Source of the DNA: Rhodoplanes sp049284695
GTDB taxonomy: Bacteria > Pseudomonadota > Alphaproteobacteria > Rhizobiales > Xanthobacteraceae
Reading direction: 5' to 3'
NCBI GenBank assembly: GCA_049284695.1
Contig: JBAPYK010000193.1
Location: forward strand, 1-7,456
DNA length: 7,456 bases
Part shown: positions 1 to 6,267 of the stretch, one piece after another
How the letters are laid out: each line of letters begins with the position of its first letter
Numbering within the stretch: position 1 is the stretch's first letter
Position numbers and translations under genes: made by a program
Notes under the pieces: generated by a model
Seen by the model: only the letters and a program-made list of their open reading frames with translations
Databases searched by the model: none
Told to the model about the DNA's origin: nothing

Positions 1-124
1 CCGGCCGCACCCTGTAAGGAGCCCCCTGCTGACCGCAAGTTATATGTGCTGTGACCTAGACTACACAGCCTAGGGGGCGATCGTGTGCTAAAAAATAAAC
101 GCAGGAGTCGCGCGTGTCGGATAG

Positions 125-229
125 ATGATGATGATGATCTCGGTGCGAGACGTAATTTGGATCGTCCTAGCATTCGCCATGTCTGCCGCGGCGGCGAGCA
201 TCATCACGCTTGCCCTGGTCCGCCCGTGA
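125..229 (+). CDS. Possible 34-residue single-pass membrane microprotein
   Basis: A short open frame opens with four consecutive ATG codons and encodes 34 residues: a short polar head (SVRD) followed by one hydrophobic stretch rich in Ile, Leu, Val and Ala, ending in LVRP before TGA. The hydrophobic content reads like a single membrane helix and is not the Arg-rich pattern of shadow frames here. Against it: the only Shine-Dalgarno-like element (GCAGGAG, 101-107) is about 17 nt from the first ATG, too far for normal use, and no family is recognised. It converges on the minus-strand gene ending at 267. It may be a non-coding coincidence. Confidence 0.2.
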   Translation: MMMMISVRDVIWIVLAFAMSAAAASIITLALVRP

Positions 230-266
230 GCTTTCGGCCAAGCAGAAGAACAAGACGTCCAAAGCG

Positions 267-464
267 CTACTTTTTCCAGATGATCAGCCGCTCGAAGCGC
301 TCACGATCAAAGATGTCAATGCCGTCGGTCAAGAGGACGAGAACTGAGAAGTAGACGAAAAGACCGACTTGGGCCGTCCATTCACTTCTCACCAGCATCA
401 TCGCGCCGAAAGCAGCGGCCGCTGCCGCAGCGGACGGTAAACCCCGTCTAAGCTTTCTCATCAT
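267..464 (-). CDS. Small hypothetical membrane protein, 65 aa
   Basis: The protein begins with a basic head (MMRKLRRG), then an Ala-rich hydrophobic segment (about residues 10-25), a short polar link (RSEWTAQ), a second hydrophobic segment (about 33-46, VGLFVYFSVLVLL), and a charged tail (DRERFERLIIWKK). This suggests two membrane helices with the tail in the cytoplasm. The start is well supported: on the minus strand GGAGGGGG (472-479) lies 7 nt upstream of the first of two consecutive ATG codons. I do not recognise the family. It stands alone, divergent from the lipoprotein gene at 824, with a 359-bp gap between. The ribosome binding site and membrane-type composition make a real gene more likely than a chance frame; the function is unknown. 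Confidence 0.55.
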   Translation of the reverse strand: MMRKLRRGLPSAAAAAAAFGAMMLVRSEWTAQVGLFVYFSVLVLLTDGIDIFDRERFERLIIWKK

Positions 465-823
465 CGGCAGACCCCCTCCAGCTTACCAGGACCCGCGATT
501 TCCGCGAACCCACCCTGCCTCTGCTGGGCAGAAATTGGCCGCGCAATTGCCAGCTTATAGACGCAACGATGCCATGTATATGCGGATCAACACGGACCCC
601 TCGGCGGGTCATGCTCGTCCTCGAAACGCAGCGGAGGGTCAACGGTCGAGCAGTACTTCTTATTCTCGTGAGAACACATCTCACTGGAGCATAGAAACCC
701 CTTTAGGTCGATGCCGGCGCCGGGGTGCTTAATTTTTATAAAGTCATGGAGTTGTTAATGAATTCTTCACTTTTTTGCGCATCGCTATCACACGTGCTGA
801 TAGCGGACCTCTTAGGGGAATAA
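465..823. other. 359-bp divergent intergenic region
   Basis: No convincing gene lies here on either strand; the open frames present are short, Arg-rich and lack ribosome binding sites. Positions 729-778 are distinctly AT-rich against the GC-rich surroundings and contain TATAAA (738-743 region), which suits promoters for one or both flanking divergent genes, but I could not place a convincing -35/-10 pair. The part nearest the plus-strand gene holds an inverted repeat, listed separately. Confidence 0.45.
783..805. promoter_or_regulatory. Inverted repeat upstream of the lipoprotein gene
   Basis: CGCTATCA and TGATAGCG form perfect 8-bp arms around a 7-nt centre that contains the palindrome CACGTG. 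The element ends 18 bp before the ATG at 824 and just before its Shine-Dalgarno (AGGGG, 814-818). It could be an operator for a dimeric regulator or an mRNA hairpin in the 5' leader. It lacks a U-run, so it does not look like an intrinsic terminator. The symmetry is directly visible; the regulatory role is inference. Confidence 0.4.
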
Positions 824-1279
824 ATGCGCGCGTGTGTTCGCGTCGTGCTGCTGGCGAATTTATGCGGCGCAAGCTTCGCCGGGTGCGACACCGTGGATAG
901 TCTACGCGAAATCCCTAACGCTTTGTTCGTCAGCGGGAAGCATCCGGTCGAACCCGATAGCGCGAGCTTCGAGAATCGGACGCCGGAGCCAACTCCGGTC
1001 GAGGAAGAGACAAGTAAGCCGAAGCAGCAGCAGCCGAAGTCAGCGCGCCGGCCAAAACTATCGCGGACAAATAAGCCGCGAAGAACGCCGGAGAAGCCAG
1101 CGCCCGCGCAGACAGCTCCGTCATCAGCGCCCGTGCCGCAGAGCGCGCCTTCTCAGGCGCCAACGCAACCGTCATCAGCGGTCAAGCGGCAGAGCGCGCC
1201 TTCTCAGGTGCAGCGAGCGCCAAATCGATTGAAAACTCTTTGGCCGGAGCCGCCGACGTCCGGAACTTTCTCGCGCTAA
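824..1279 (+). CDS. Pro/Ser/Gln-rich putative lipoprotein, 151 aa
   Basis: The N-terminus resembles a lipoprotein signal: Arg at 2 and 6, hydrophobic VVLLANLCGA, then the lipobox-like F18-A19-G20-C21. Cys21 would be lipidated and the rest exported; Phe instead of the usual Leu at -3 is a mild deviation. After about residue 50 the chain is low complexity, dominated by Pro, Ala, Ser, Gln, Lys and Arg. It includes two copies of a 17-residue unit sharing PSSA and QSAPSQ, and ends LWPEPPTSGTFSR. Such a chain would be an extended, cell-wall-spanning or spacer-like polypeptide; no catalytic domain is visible. The start is supported by AGGGG (814-818), 5 nt before ATG. The frame is open on several strands here because of composition, so the gene call rests on the signal and ribosome binding site. 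The family is not recognised. Confidence 0.65.
   Translation: MRACVRVVLLANLCGASFAGCDTVDSLREIPNALFVSGKHPVEPDSASFENRTPEPTPVEEETSKPKQQQPKSARRPKLSRTNKPRRTPEKPAPAQTAPSSAPVPQSAPSQAPTQPSSAVKRQSAPSQVQRAPNRLKTLWPEPPTSGTFSR
1118..1208 (+). repeat. 51-bp-period tandem duplication within the lipoprotein gene
   Basis: Positions 1118-1157 and 1169-1208 match at 35 of 40 bases by hand count. A 12-base identical block (1118-1129 and 1169-1180) and a 20-base identical block (1138-1157 and 1189-1208) flank an 8-base divergent patch. The offset of 51 bp equals 17 codons, so the duplication keeps the reading frame and repeats PSSA...QSAPSQ in the protein. Confidence 0.85.
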
Positions 1280-1386
1280 CGTGCCGGCTGATATCGCGCG
1301 CGATTGGACGATATCGCTACGGCTCAGCGGCCGACGTCTTCGGCCCCAAAGTCGCGGGAACGAACCGTTTGGCAATCCACTGCGCG

Positions 1387-1412
1387 GGCAGGCCCCGTCA
1401 ATACGACCTGCC
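1387..1412 (-). terminator. Weak hairpin downstream of dsbB
   Basis: GGCAGG and CCTGCC form a 6-bp stem with a 14-nt loop, starting 4 bp after the dsbB stop on the minus strand and lying between two convergent genes. There is no U-tract on either strand, so it is at best a weak or factor-assisted terminator. A second inverted repeat (GATATCG at 1290-1296 with CGATATC at 1309-1315) sits just after the lipoprotein stop and could serve the plus-strand gene. Confidence 0.25.
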
Positions 1413-1416
1413 ATTC

Positions 1417-1977
1417 CTATTTGAACATCAGATAGTCCTCGGGGCTCTCCGGCAGGCCCCAATGCAGGCCGGCCTCGGCGATGACCGAGAACAGATTGGC
1501 GATGACGATCGCCGCGAGCGCTATGACGGTCCACCGTGCGAGGCCGCCCCATGTGGCCGGCTCCTCCTCAAGCCAGGCGGTCGCAATCAGCATCACGCCG
1601 CTCGCCGCGATCTGGCAGGCGAAGGCGATCAGGCCCCACGTATAAAGATGAAGGCCGAGCACGGGCGCGCCGAATCCCGGATCGCCGGGCAGAATGTGCA
1701 GAAAAACTTGGCGTCCGGATGCGGCCGCGCCGAGCAGCGCCGCGACGATCGCCATGCCGTTGCCGACCGCCGCCGCGCGGGCGGTGAGCGCGCCGTCGCG
1801 CGCGGAGAGCAGAATATGCAGCGGGCCGAGCGCGCACAGCATCAAGGCGATGCGCTGCATGACGCAGAGCGGGCAGGGGAGTTCGCCGGTGATTAACTGC
1901 ACCGCGAAGCCGCCCGCGAGAATCAGCACCAGCGCCCGGACATTGGCGGCGGCGGCAAGAGGATAAAGGCGAGACAT
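1417..1977 (-). CDS. dsbB: Disulfide bond formation protein B (DsbB family)
   Basis: This is an inner-membrane protein of 186 aa with four hydrophobic segments (about 14-30, 43-58, 70-87 and 109-128) and a further one near 148-166. The redox motif C35-P-L-C38 followed by VMQRIAL matches the first periplasmic loop of DsbB, which oxidises DsbA-type partners and passes electrons to quinone. The second loop (DPGFG...GLHLYTW, about 99-114) has no cysteine, although E. coli DsbB carries its second catalytic pair there; the only other cysteines, C48 and C121, fall in membrane segments. DsbB-annotated proteins with this GLHLYTW signature form a recognisable branch. Start: AGGA ends 5 nt before ATG. 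It lies 27 bp downstream of the DUF5993 gene, presumably in one operon. Family assignment is firm; the partner and exact mechanism are inferred. Confidence 0.9.
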   Translation of the reverse strand: MSRLYPLAAAANVRALVLILAGGFAVQLITGELPCPLCVMQRIALMLCALGPLHILLSARDGALTARAAAVGNGMAIVAALLGAAASGRQVFLHILPGDPGFGAPVLGLHLYTWGLIAFACQIAASGVMLIATAWLEEEPATWGGLARWTVIALAAIVIANLFSVIAEAGLHWGLPESPEDYLMFK

Positions 1978-2004
1978 CGGAATCCTGTTGAGCCAATTGC
2001 CGCG

Positions 2005-2160
2005 CTAGAAGCTCAAAGTGAGCGGAGTCGTCATGTCGAGTGCGAGATACACGGCCATCCAAACAACGGTGACGATAAACAGCGGCAGCTGCAGCGGATG
2101 TCTGAGCCAATTCGCCGCAAGGGTCATCAGCGTCAGCAGCATGAAAATCGCGTAGACCAT
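2005..2160 (-). CDS. DUF5993 family membrane microprotein, 51 aa
   Basis: This 51-residue protein starts MVYAIFMLLTLMTLAANW and has two hydrophobic helices (about 2-18 and 24-41) joined by LRHPLQ, ending with LDMTTPLTLSF. The size, the two-helix layout and the position directly upstream of a dsbB-like gene fit the DUF5993 family as I recall it. Its function is unknown; the recurrent pairing suggests a role with the oxidoreductase, for example as a small accessory subunit (inference). The start is supported by GGAG six bases before ATG on the minus strand. An overlapping minus-strand frame (2133-2315) and a longer one (1568-2350) are shadows. Confidence 0.8.
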   Translation of the reverse strand: MVYAIFMLLTLMTLAANWLRHPLQLPLFIVTVVWMAVYLALDMTTPLTLSF

Positions 2161-2340
2161 CGCGCGCTCCCGGATGCGTATTCAGATAACATGGGTTGGG
2201 TGGGATTTCCGCGGGCGCTGCGGGAGTGCAAAGTGATACGAGGGGTCGGGCGCGTGTGACTCGCGTGGGGTAAACCGGTGGCCTGCCCGCCTTGCGGATG
2301 CGGAGCCGTGCCCATTCCGGATCAGATTGGTGTTCACGCC

Positions 2341-2850
2341 ATGATCTCACTGGCGAAAACGATGATACCGCGGTGCGATGCCGCCAACCGCATGGTGGCC
2401 GGCCTGACGGCGGCGCTGATGGTGGCTAGCGTCTGTGCCTCCCAAGCTGCGGCACAGCCGGCGGATGCGGAAAGCACGATACGGGCGGCACTCACAAAGT
2501 GGGCGGCGGATTTCAATGCAGGCCGTACGCAAACCGTGTGCGATCTGTTTTCCCGCGATCTTCGGTACGACTACAGGGGATATCCTGAGCGAAGCTATAG
2601 CGACATATGCGATCTCTTGCAGCGCTCCCTGAGCGATCGGACCAAGCGATATGCCTATACCTTGGCGATCAAGGAAATTCTGGTTTCGGGCGAGCTCGCA
2701 GTCGTTCGACTTGTCTGGACGCTCACCGTGACAAAACCCGATGGTTCTGGAGAGACCGTCACGCAGGAGCCGGGAATGGACGTGTTTCACAAACAGCCGG
2801 ACGGCGCTTGGAAGATCATCAGATACATCGCTTACGAGTCGCCTCGATAA
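2341..2850 (+). CDS. Secreted NTF2/SnoaL-like domain protein, 169 aa
   Basis: The N-terminus has basic residues (K7, R11, R17), a hydrophobic core (VAGLTAALMVASVCA) and a likely signal peptidase site after SQAAA, so the product should be periplasmic. The mature part is one NTF2-like cone domain: a helix with IRAALTKWAADFNAG, then a helix and strands, ending with the characteristic GMDVFHKQPDGAWKIIRYIAYE. This is the pattern of DUF4440/SnoaL-like proteins, a fold used as small enzymes or ligand-binding domains; no catalytic residues can be assigned. The start is uncertain: in-frame GTG at 2278 adds a Cys/Pro-rich stretch unlike a signal peptide, while ATG at 2362 or 2392 would shorten the basic head. 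None has a strong Shine-Dalgarno, and 2341 gives the best signal peptide. It diverges from the dsbB operon and precedes the metal exporter by 131 bp. Confidence 0.75.
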   Translation: MISLAKTMIPRCDAANRMVAGLTAALMVASVCASQAAAQPADAESTIRAALTKWAADFNAGRTQTVCDLFSRDLRYDYRGYPERSYSDICDLLQRSLSDRTKRYAYTLAIKEILVSGELAVVRLVWTLTVTKPDGSGETVTQEPGMDVFHKQPDGAWKIIRYIAYESPR

Positions 2851-2871
2851 CGCCGAGTCGTAATATGCTTG

Positions 2872-2937
2872 CCGGCGATCCGAGGGCTTTGCGACGGTCG
2901 CCCGCCCGTGCCTTAACGCGGGCGCTATGATCGCCGG
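2872..2937. repeat. Nested inverted repeats between the NTF2-like and exporter genes
   Basis: Outer 9-bp arms CCGGCGATC (2872-2880) and GATCGCCGG (2929-2937) enclose inner 7-bp arms CGCCCGC (2899-2905) and GCGGGCG (2918-2924) with a 12-nt loop. Transcribed, this could fold into a branched or extended structure. It starts 21 bp after the NTF2-like stop and ends 44 bp before the exporter start. There is no U-run. It could be a terminator, a structured leader of the exporter mRNA, or a by-product of GC-rich sequence. Confidence 0.35.
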
Positions 2938-2981
2938 AGCGGCCGTCGCCGGCGGGGAGGGCTGCGCCTTTTAGTTCTAAG

Positions 2982-3905
2982 ATGACACACGATCATTCAT
3001 CGCAGAGCACTCACACGCATGGGGCAAACGAGCGGCGCATCGTCGTGGCGGCGGTGCTGACCGGCGGCTTCATGTTCGTCGAGGCGGCCGGCGGCGTGTT
3101 TGCGGGCTCGCTCGCGCTCCTCGCCGATGCCGGGCACATGGTGGCGGACTTCGCCAGCCTCGCGCTTGCCTGGTACGGGTTTCGTCTCGCGCGGCGTCCG
3201 GCGGATTGGAAACGAAGCTATGGATACGATCGGTTTTCAGTCCTGATCGCGTTCGTCAACGGGATTGCGCTTTTCGTCATTGCGGCCTGGGTCATCTACG
3301 AAGCCTGGCAGCGTCTCGGCGAGCATCCCGTCGTGCTCGCGGGACCGATGTTCTGGGTCGCGCTGGCGGGTCTCGCGGCCAATATCGTTTCGTTTTGGGT
3401 GCTGCAGGGCGGGGATCGAAAGAATCTCAATATCCGTGCGGCCGCCCTGCATGTGCTCGGCGATCTGCTCGGCTCGCTCGCCGCATTGATCGCCGCCGTC
3501 GTCATCATGACGACAGACTGGACGCCGATCGATCCCATTCTTTCCGTCCTGGTCGCGGTGATCATTCTTCGATCGGCCTGGCGGGTCGTGAGCGAGAGCG
3601 GCCATATTCTGCTTGAGGGTACGCCCAGCGGCATCAACGCCCGCGATGTCGCCGACGACCTACGCGCGACCTTTCCGGCGATCGCCGATGTGCATCACGT
3701 GCATATCTGGTCGATTACGCAGGAACGGCCGATGCTGACGATGCACATGCGGCTGAAGGAAAACGATCCGCCCGAGCGTATCGTCGCTGCCGTGAAGCGA
3801 CGACTGGCGGAGCGCTCTAATATCTCTCACGCGACCATCGAGGTCGAGTTCGAGGACTGCTCCGAGGCCGACCCGCTGCCCGAAACGCAGCCGCGGTCAA
3901 CCTGA
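2982..3905 (+). CDS. Cation diffusion facilitator metal exporter (CzcD/ZitB type)
   Basis: This 307-residue protein has the normal length and layout of a cation diffusion facilitator, which exports Zn2+ (sometimes Co2+ or Cd2+) from the cytoplasm in exchange for protons. A short His-rich N-terminus (H3, H5, H11, H13) precedes six membrane segments. The metal site residues are visible: H52 and D56 within LADAGHMVAD in segment 2, and H157 and D161 within ALHVLGD in segment 5. The cytoplasmic C-terminal domain (about 205-290) has DVHHVHIW with H238, H239 and H241, typical of the dimerising metal-sensing domain. The H-x-x-x-D pair in segment 2 and the His-rich head point to the zinc-type CzcD/ZitB branch; exact metal choice cannot be read. 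The ribosome binding site is weak (UCUAAG just before ATG). It is followed by a weak hairpin and has no obvious functional link to its neighbours. Confidence 0.95.
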   Translation: MTHDHSSQSTHTHGANERRIVVAAVLTGGFMFVEAAGGVFAGSLALLADAGHMVADFASLALAWYGFRLARRPADWKRSYGYDRFSVLIAFVNGIALFVIAAWVIYEAWQRLGEHPVVLAGPMFWVALAGLAANIVSFWVLQGGDRKNLNIRAAALHVLGDLLGSLAALIAAVVIMTTDWTPIDPILSVLVAVIILRSAWRVVSESGHILLEGTPSGINARDVADDLRATFPAIADVHHVHIWSITQERPMLTMHMRLKENDPPERIVAAVKRRLAERSNISHATIEVEFEDCSEADPLPETQPRST

Positions 3906-3951
3906 CGACAGTCGCTGCGTCTGCGATTTCCCGCCGCCCCTAGCTTGGCGC

Positions 3952-3967
3952 GACGCGCCCCCGCGTC
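3952..3967 (+). terminator. Weak GC hairpin downstream of the exporter gene
   Basis: GACGCG and CGCGTC form a 6-bp stem around a CCCC loop, 46 bp after the exporter stop. A U-tract is lacking, so intrinsic termination is uncertain, but the position between a finished gene and the next promoter fits. Confidence 0.25.
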
Positions 3968-4012
3968 TCTAGCGAGCGCCTATTCCCCTCGCCGTCATTG
4001 TTATCGGGAGGC

Positions 4013-4041
4013 TTGTATCGACCGGATGAACACGCTATAGT
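4013..4041 (+). promoter_or_regulatory. Candidate sigma70 promoter for the membrane protein-CDPS pair
   Basis: TTGTAT (4013-4018) and TATAGT (4036-4041) resemble -35 and -10 hexamers with the ideal 17-bp spacing, in a locally AT-rich patch. Transcription would start near 4048, giving a leader of about 117 nt if translation begins at 4165, or an almost leaderless message if it begins at 4054. No operator or riboswitch is recognisable in the leader. Confidence 0.4.
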
Positions 4042-4164
4042 TGTTTATAATCGATGCGTACACGGAAAAGTCGTGACTGGACCACAGCGCAAAGGAGAGC
4101 GCCGCGCGGGGGAATTAGGGGATCGACGGGCCGCCTCCTTGCCGAACAGACGGGTTATTCGGCG

Positions 4165-6189
4165 ATGAACGATATGAGCGCCGCCGCCGGCAATCTGACC
4201 AATTTGGTCGTGAGCCTTTGTGTCGGGGTTGTCATGGTCGCGATCCACTCCTGGTCGCGATTTGACCAGCCGAGCTACCACACGCCGTCGGAGCACTTCG
4301 CACGATACGAGCCGAGATTCGCCACCTCTCACGCGCTCTATGCACGCGCAAAATGGGCCTATATCGGCGCGGTCGTCGGCATTTACGTCATCCTGTCGCT
4401 GACGCCCGGAATGTATTCGGCGCTGAGCGGCAAAGCCGTCGACATCTCCAGCATTCCCTGGATTGTCGCGTTGGGCATCGTGACTCTTCAGGATATCCCG
4501 GGCCTGAGAGAGCTGGAACAGCGGATCCGGGGATTCCTCCACGCGAAAGCGCGGATACCGGAAGCGGTGCGCCTTACGGTCGCGCAATTGAAGGGTTCGC
4601 CATTCAACAGTCTTTCTGAAATCGAAACGGCGCAAATCCGCAAGATTATGGCGCTGCTCGGCGGCGCCCAGTACGACCCGACGGCCATCAGGAACTTGAT
4701 GCAGCAGGACGAGGTCCTGCAAACTTGGACGAAAGTCGGGAGCTTGCTGTTTGCGCTCTCCGAGAGCAAGCGACCTGCCACGGGAATCGATTTGCTTTTT
4801 TTCGAAAACTACAAGGACGAACTCGACAGCATCAATGCGCGTTACGCCGCCTTCGCCGATCGAATAGCCGACGATCTGCGCACGCGGAGCATCGAGGTCG
4901 ACGACGATTCGGCCCTGCTCCGCGATCTCCGGGACATCCGTGACAGGTTGTACACCTTCGTCGCTTGCGGCGTTCATTCAAGTTCAAAATCCGACGCCGA
5001 GCGGGTCGAGATATTGAGGAGCCTCGGATTCAGTATCTCATATACGCCAGAGGCGATCGATATCAGCCCTTTGATCGGGCTTTCCATCATTGCCATGATG
5101 ACGCTGTCGGTTTTCACCGGCTACTCGGCGCAATGGTTCCGCGATCACTGGCTCGAGCCGTTAGGCCCTCAATGGGTCAGCGTTTTTCCAATCCCTTCCC
5201 AGCCGCTCGAAATATATGTCTGGTCTTTATCGACCGCCGCATTCTACCTCGCCGCGATTTTTGGCGCGCTGTCGGTTCGTAACACGCGCATCGCCAATCG
5301 GATGTGGTTCGACCTCAACAATCTGCAGCGGGATCGGCCGATCCTGCGTTACGTCACGCCGACGTTGTTGGGCGCTGCGCTCGGCTGCGTCACGCTGTTC
5401 GCCATAGCGCTCGTGGGCGGCCCGGCGTTCAAGCCGTCCATCGGGAATTTTAGTGGGGCCTTCGTTCAATCGGCTCCCTGGTTCGCGCTCTCCGTCTTCA
5501 TGGCGTTCATCGCGGTCGCTGTCAGCGATACGCAGGTGATCGACGACGGATCTTGGCGAAGAAGAATCATCGTGAACGCCCTGTGCGGCGCTGCAGTGAT
5601 GGTTCTGGTCGGCTTTCTCATCAGCCAACTCGTCATATCGAACCTCCTCAAAGCTCAAGCCGGGGCAAATTCATTGGTCCCCAAGAACGTCGAAGACGCG
5701 GGCTTGTATCTCAGCTTGTTTTTAGCGGCTCAGATCGGATTTATCGTATTGATCTTGTGCCTGCTCTTTCAGGTATTTGAACGTTTCCGCATGAGGCCGC
5801 AATCGATCGCCGGAAAGTATCTGAAAGTTGTGACTCGGCAGGGGCTGACTTTTTCGATGCTCTTCGAGCCATCGGGCCAGGCCTCTTTGCTGGCGGAAAC
5901 GGGCGCGGGCGTTGAAGCGCCGCAAGAGATTCGCCAGGGACGGTGGCAACACTTTCCCGAAGGAACGGCCGTAAAATGGAGTGGCGGACCCGCCGGAGAC
6001 AGCGACCATATCGGCGATTTCGGACTGATTTCCGGATGCGGCGGCTCAGTCATTTATGAAGGGTACAAGGATCATTTCTTCGGCGAAGCCGAATTCATCG
6101 CGCAGGTTCAGGTCAAAAGCGGCGAAATGGGCACGCTGCAATCGCAGCGTCCATTGACGGCTTCGGCGACAGGAGTCACGGCCTCTTAA
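4165..6189 (+). CDS. Large polytopic membrane protein of unknown function
   Basis: I do not recognise the family. From ATG 4165 the product is 674 aa. Hydrophobic segments lie near residues 12-29, 63-85, 96-110, 300-321, 349-370, 396-418, 436-454, 468-492 and 513-539, suggesting about nine membrane helices. Between the third and fourth is a hydrophilic region of about 190 residues, starting with DIPGLRELEQRIRGFLHAKA and largely helical and charged (DDLRTRS, RDLRDIRDRL). After the last helix comes a soluble domain of about 135 residues rich in Gly and aromatics (GRWQHFPEGTAVKW, GYKDHFFGEAEF). No ATPase, kinase, protease or known transporter motif is visible. The frame stays open upstream to ATG 4054, but that 37-residue extension is Arg-rich and poorly protein-like; neither start has a clear Shine-Dalgarno. 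The CDPS-like gene follows with no visible terminator, so the two are probably cotranscribed. Confidence 0.85.
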   Translation: MNDMSAAAGNLTNLVVSLCVGVVMVAIHSWSRFDQPSYHTPSEHFARYEPRFATSHALYARAKWAYIGAVVGIYVILSLTPGMYSALSGKAVDISSIPWIVALGIVTLQDIPGLRELEQRIRGFLHAKARIPEAVRLTVAQLKGSPFNSLSEIETAQIRKIMALLGGAQYDPTAIRNLMQQDEVLQTWTKVGSLLFALSESKRPATGIDLLFFENYKDELDSINARYAAFADRIADDLRTRSIEVDDDSALLRDLRDIRDRLYTFVACGVHSSSKSDAERVEILRSLGFSISYTPEAIDISPLIGLSIIAMMTLSVFTGYSAQWFRDHWLEPLGPQWVSVFPIPSQPLEIYVWSLSTAAFYLAAIFGALSVRNTRIANRMWFDLNNLQRDRPILRYVTPTLLGAALGCVTLFAIALVGGPAFKPSIGNFSGAFVQSAPWFALSVFMAFIAVAVSDTQVIDDGSWRRRIIVNALCGAAVMVLVGFLISQLVISNLLKAQAGANSLVPKNVEDAGLYLSLFLAAQIGFIVLILCLLFQVFERFRMRPQSIAGKYLKVVTRQGLTFSMLFEPSGQASLLAETGAGVEAPQEIRQGRWQHFPEGTAVKWSGGPAGDSDHIGDFGLISGCGGSVIYEGYKDHFFGEAEFIAQVQVKSGEMGTLQSQRPLTASATGVTAS

Positions 6190-6249
6190 GTCGCTCAATC
6201 AACGACGGGTGGAACGCAACTTCCGGCCGCCAGGGTGTGGCGATTGACA

Positions 6250-6267
6250 GGGAGGCCCCGACCCTTG
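6250..6267 (+). promoter_or_regulatory. Shine-Dalgarno and TTG start deciding the CDPS-like N-terminus
   Basis: GGGAGG (6250-6255) lies 9 nt upstream of an in-frame TTG (6265-6267). The in-frame GTG at 6235, which would add ten residues (WRLTGRPRP after the start), has no comparable ribosome binding site. The TTG start also places the catalytic Tyr and Glu at residues 176 and 180, close to 178 and 182 in AlbC. Confidence 0.5.

Noticed and set aside
85..354. 89-codon plus-strand frame
   Set aside because: Arg/Ser-rich, overlaps the 65-residue membrane gene on the other strand, and has no domain pattern.
448..684. 78-codon minus-strand frame
   Set aside because: Arg-rich, no Shine-Dalgarno, and it runs across the strong ribosome binding site of the gene starting at 464.
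535..732. 65-codon plus-strand frame
   Set aside because: No ribosome binding site and polar low-information composition; more likely intergenic.
1240..1896. 218-codon plus-strand frame opposite dsbB
   Set aside because: Arg/Gln/Asp-rich antisense shadow of dsbB with no domain pattern.
1568..2350. 260-codon minus-strand frame overlapping dsbB and the DUF5993 gene
   Set aside because: Its composition is typical of a shadow in GC-rich DNA; both true genes there have family signatures and ribosome binding sites.
4090..4098. AAAGGAGAG as a Shine-Dalgarno
   Set aside because: No ATG, GTG or TTG follows at usable distance, so it cannot be assigned to a start.
4054..4164. 37-codon N-terminal extension of the membrane protein
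   Set aside because: Arg-rich and unlike a membrane-protein head; it would start almost at the predicted transcription start. Kept as an alternative start only.
4045..4977. 310-codon open frame on the minus strand
   Set aside because: It is antisense to the membrane protein gene, Arg/Asp/His-rich without hydrophobic structure or a ribosome binding site. The plus frame has clear membrane segments over the same bases.
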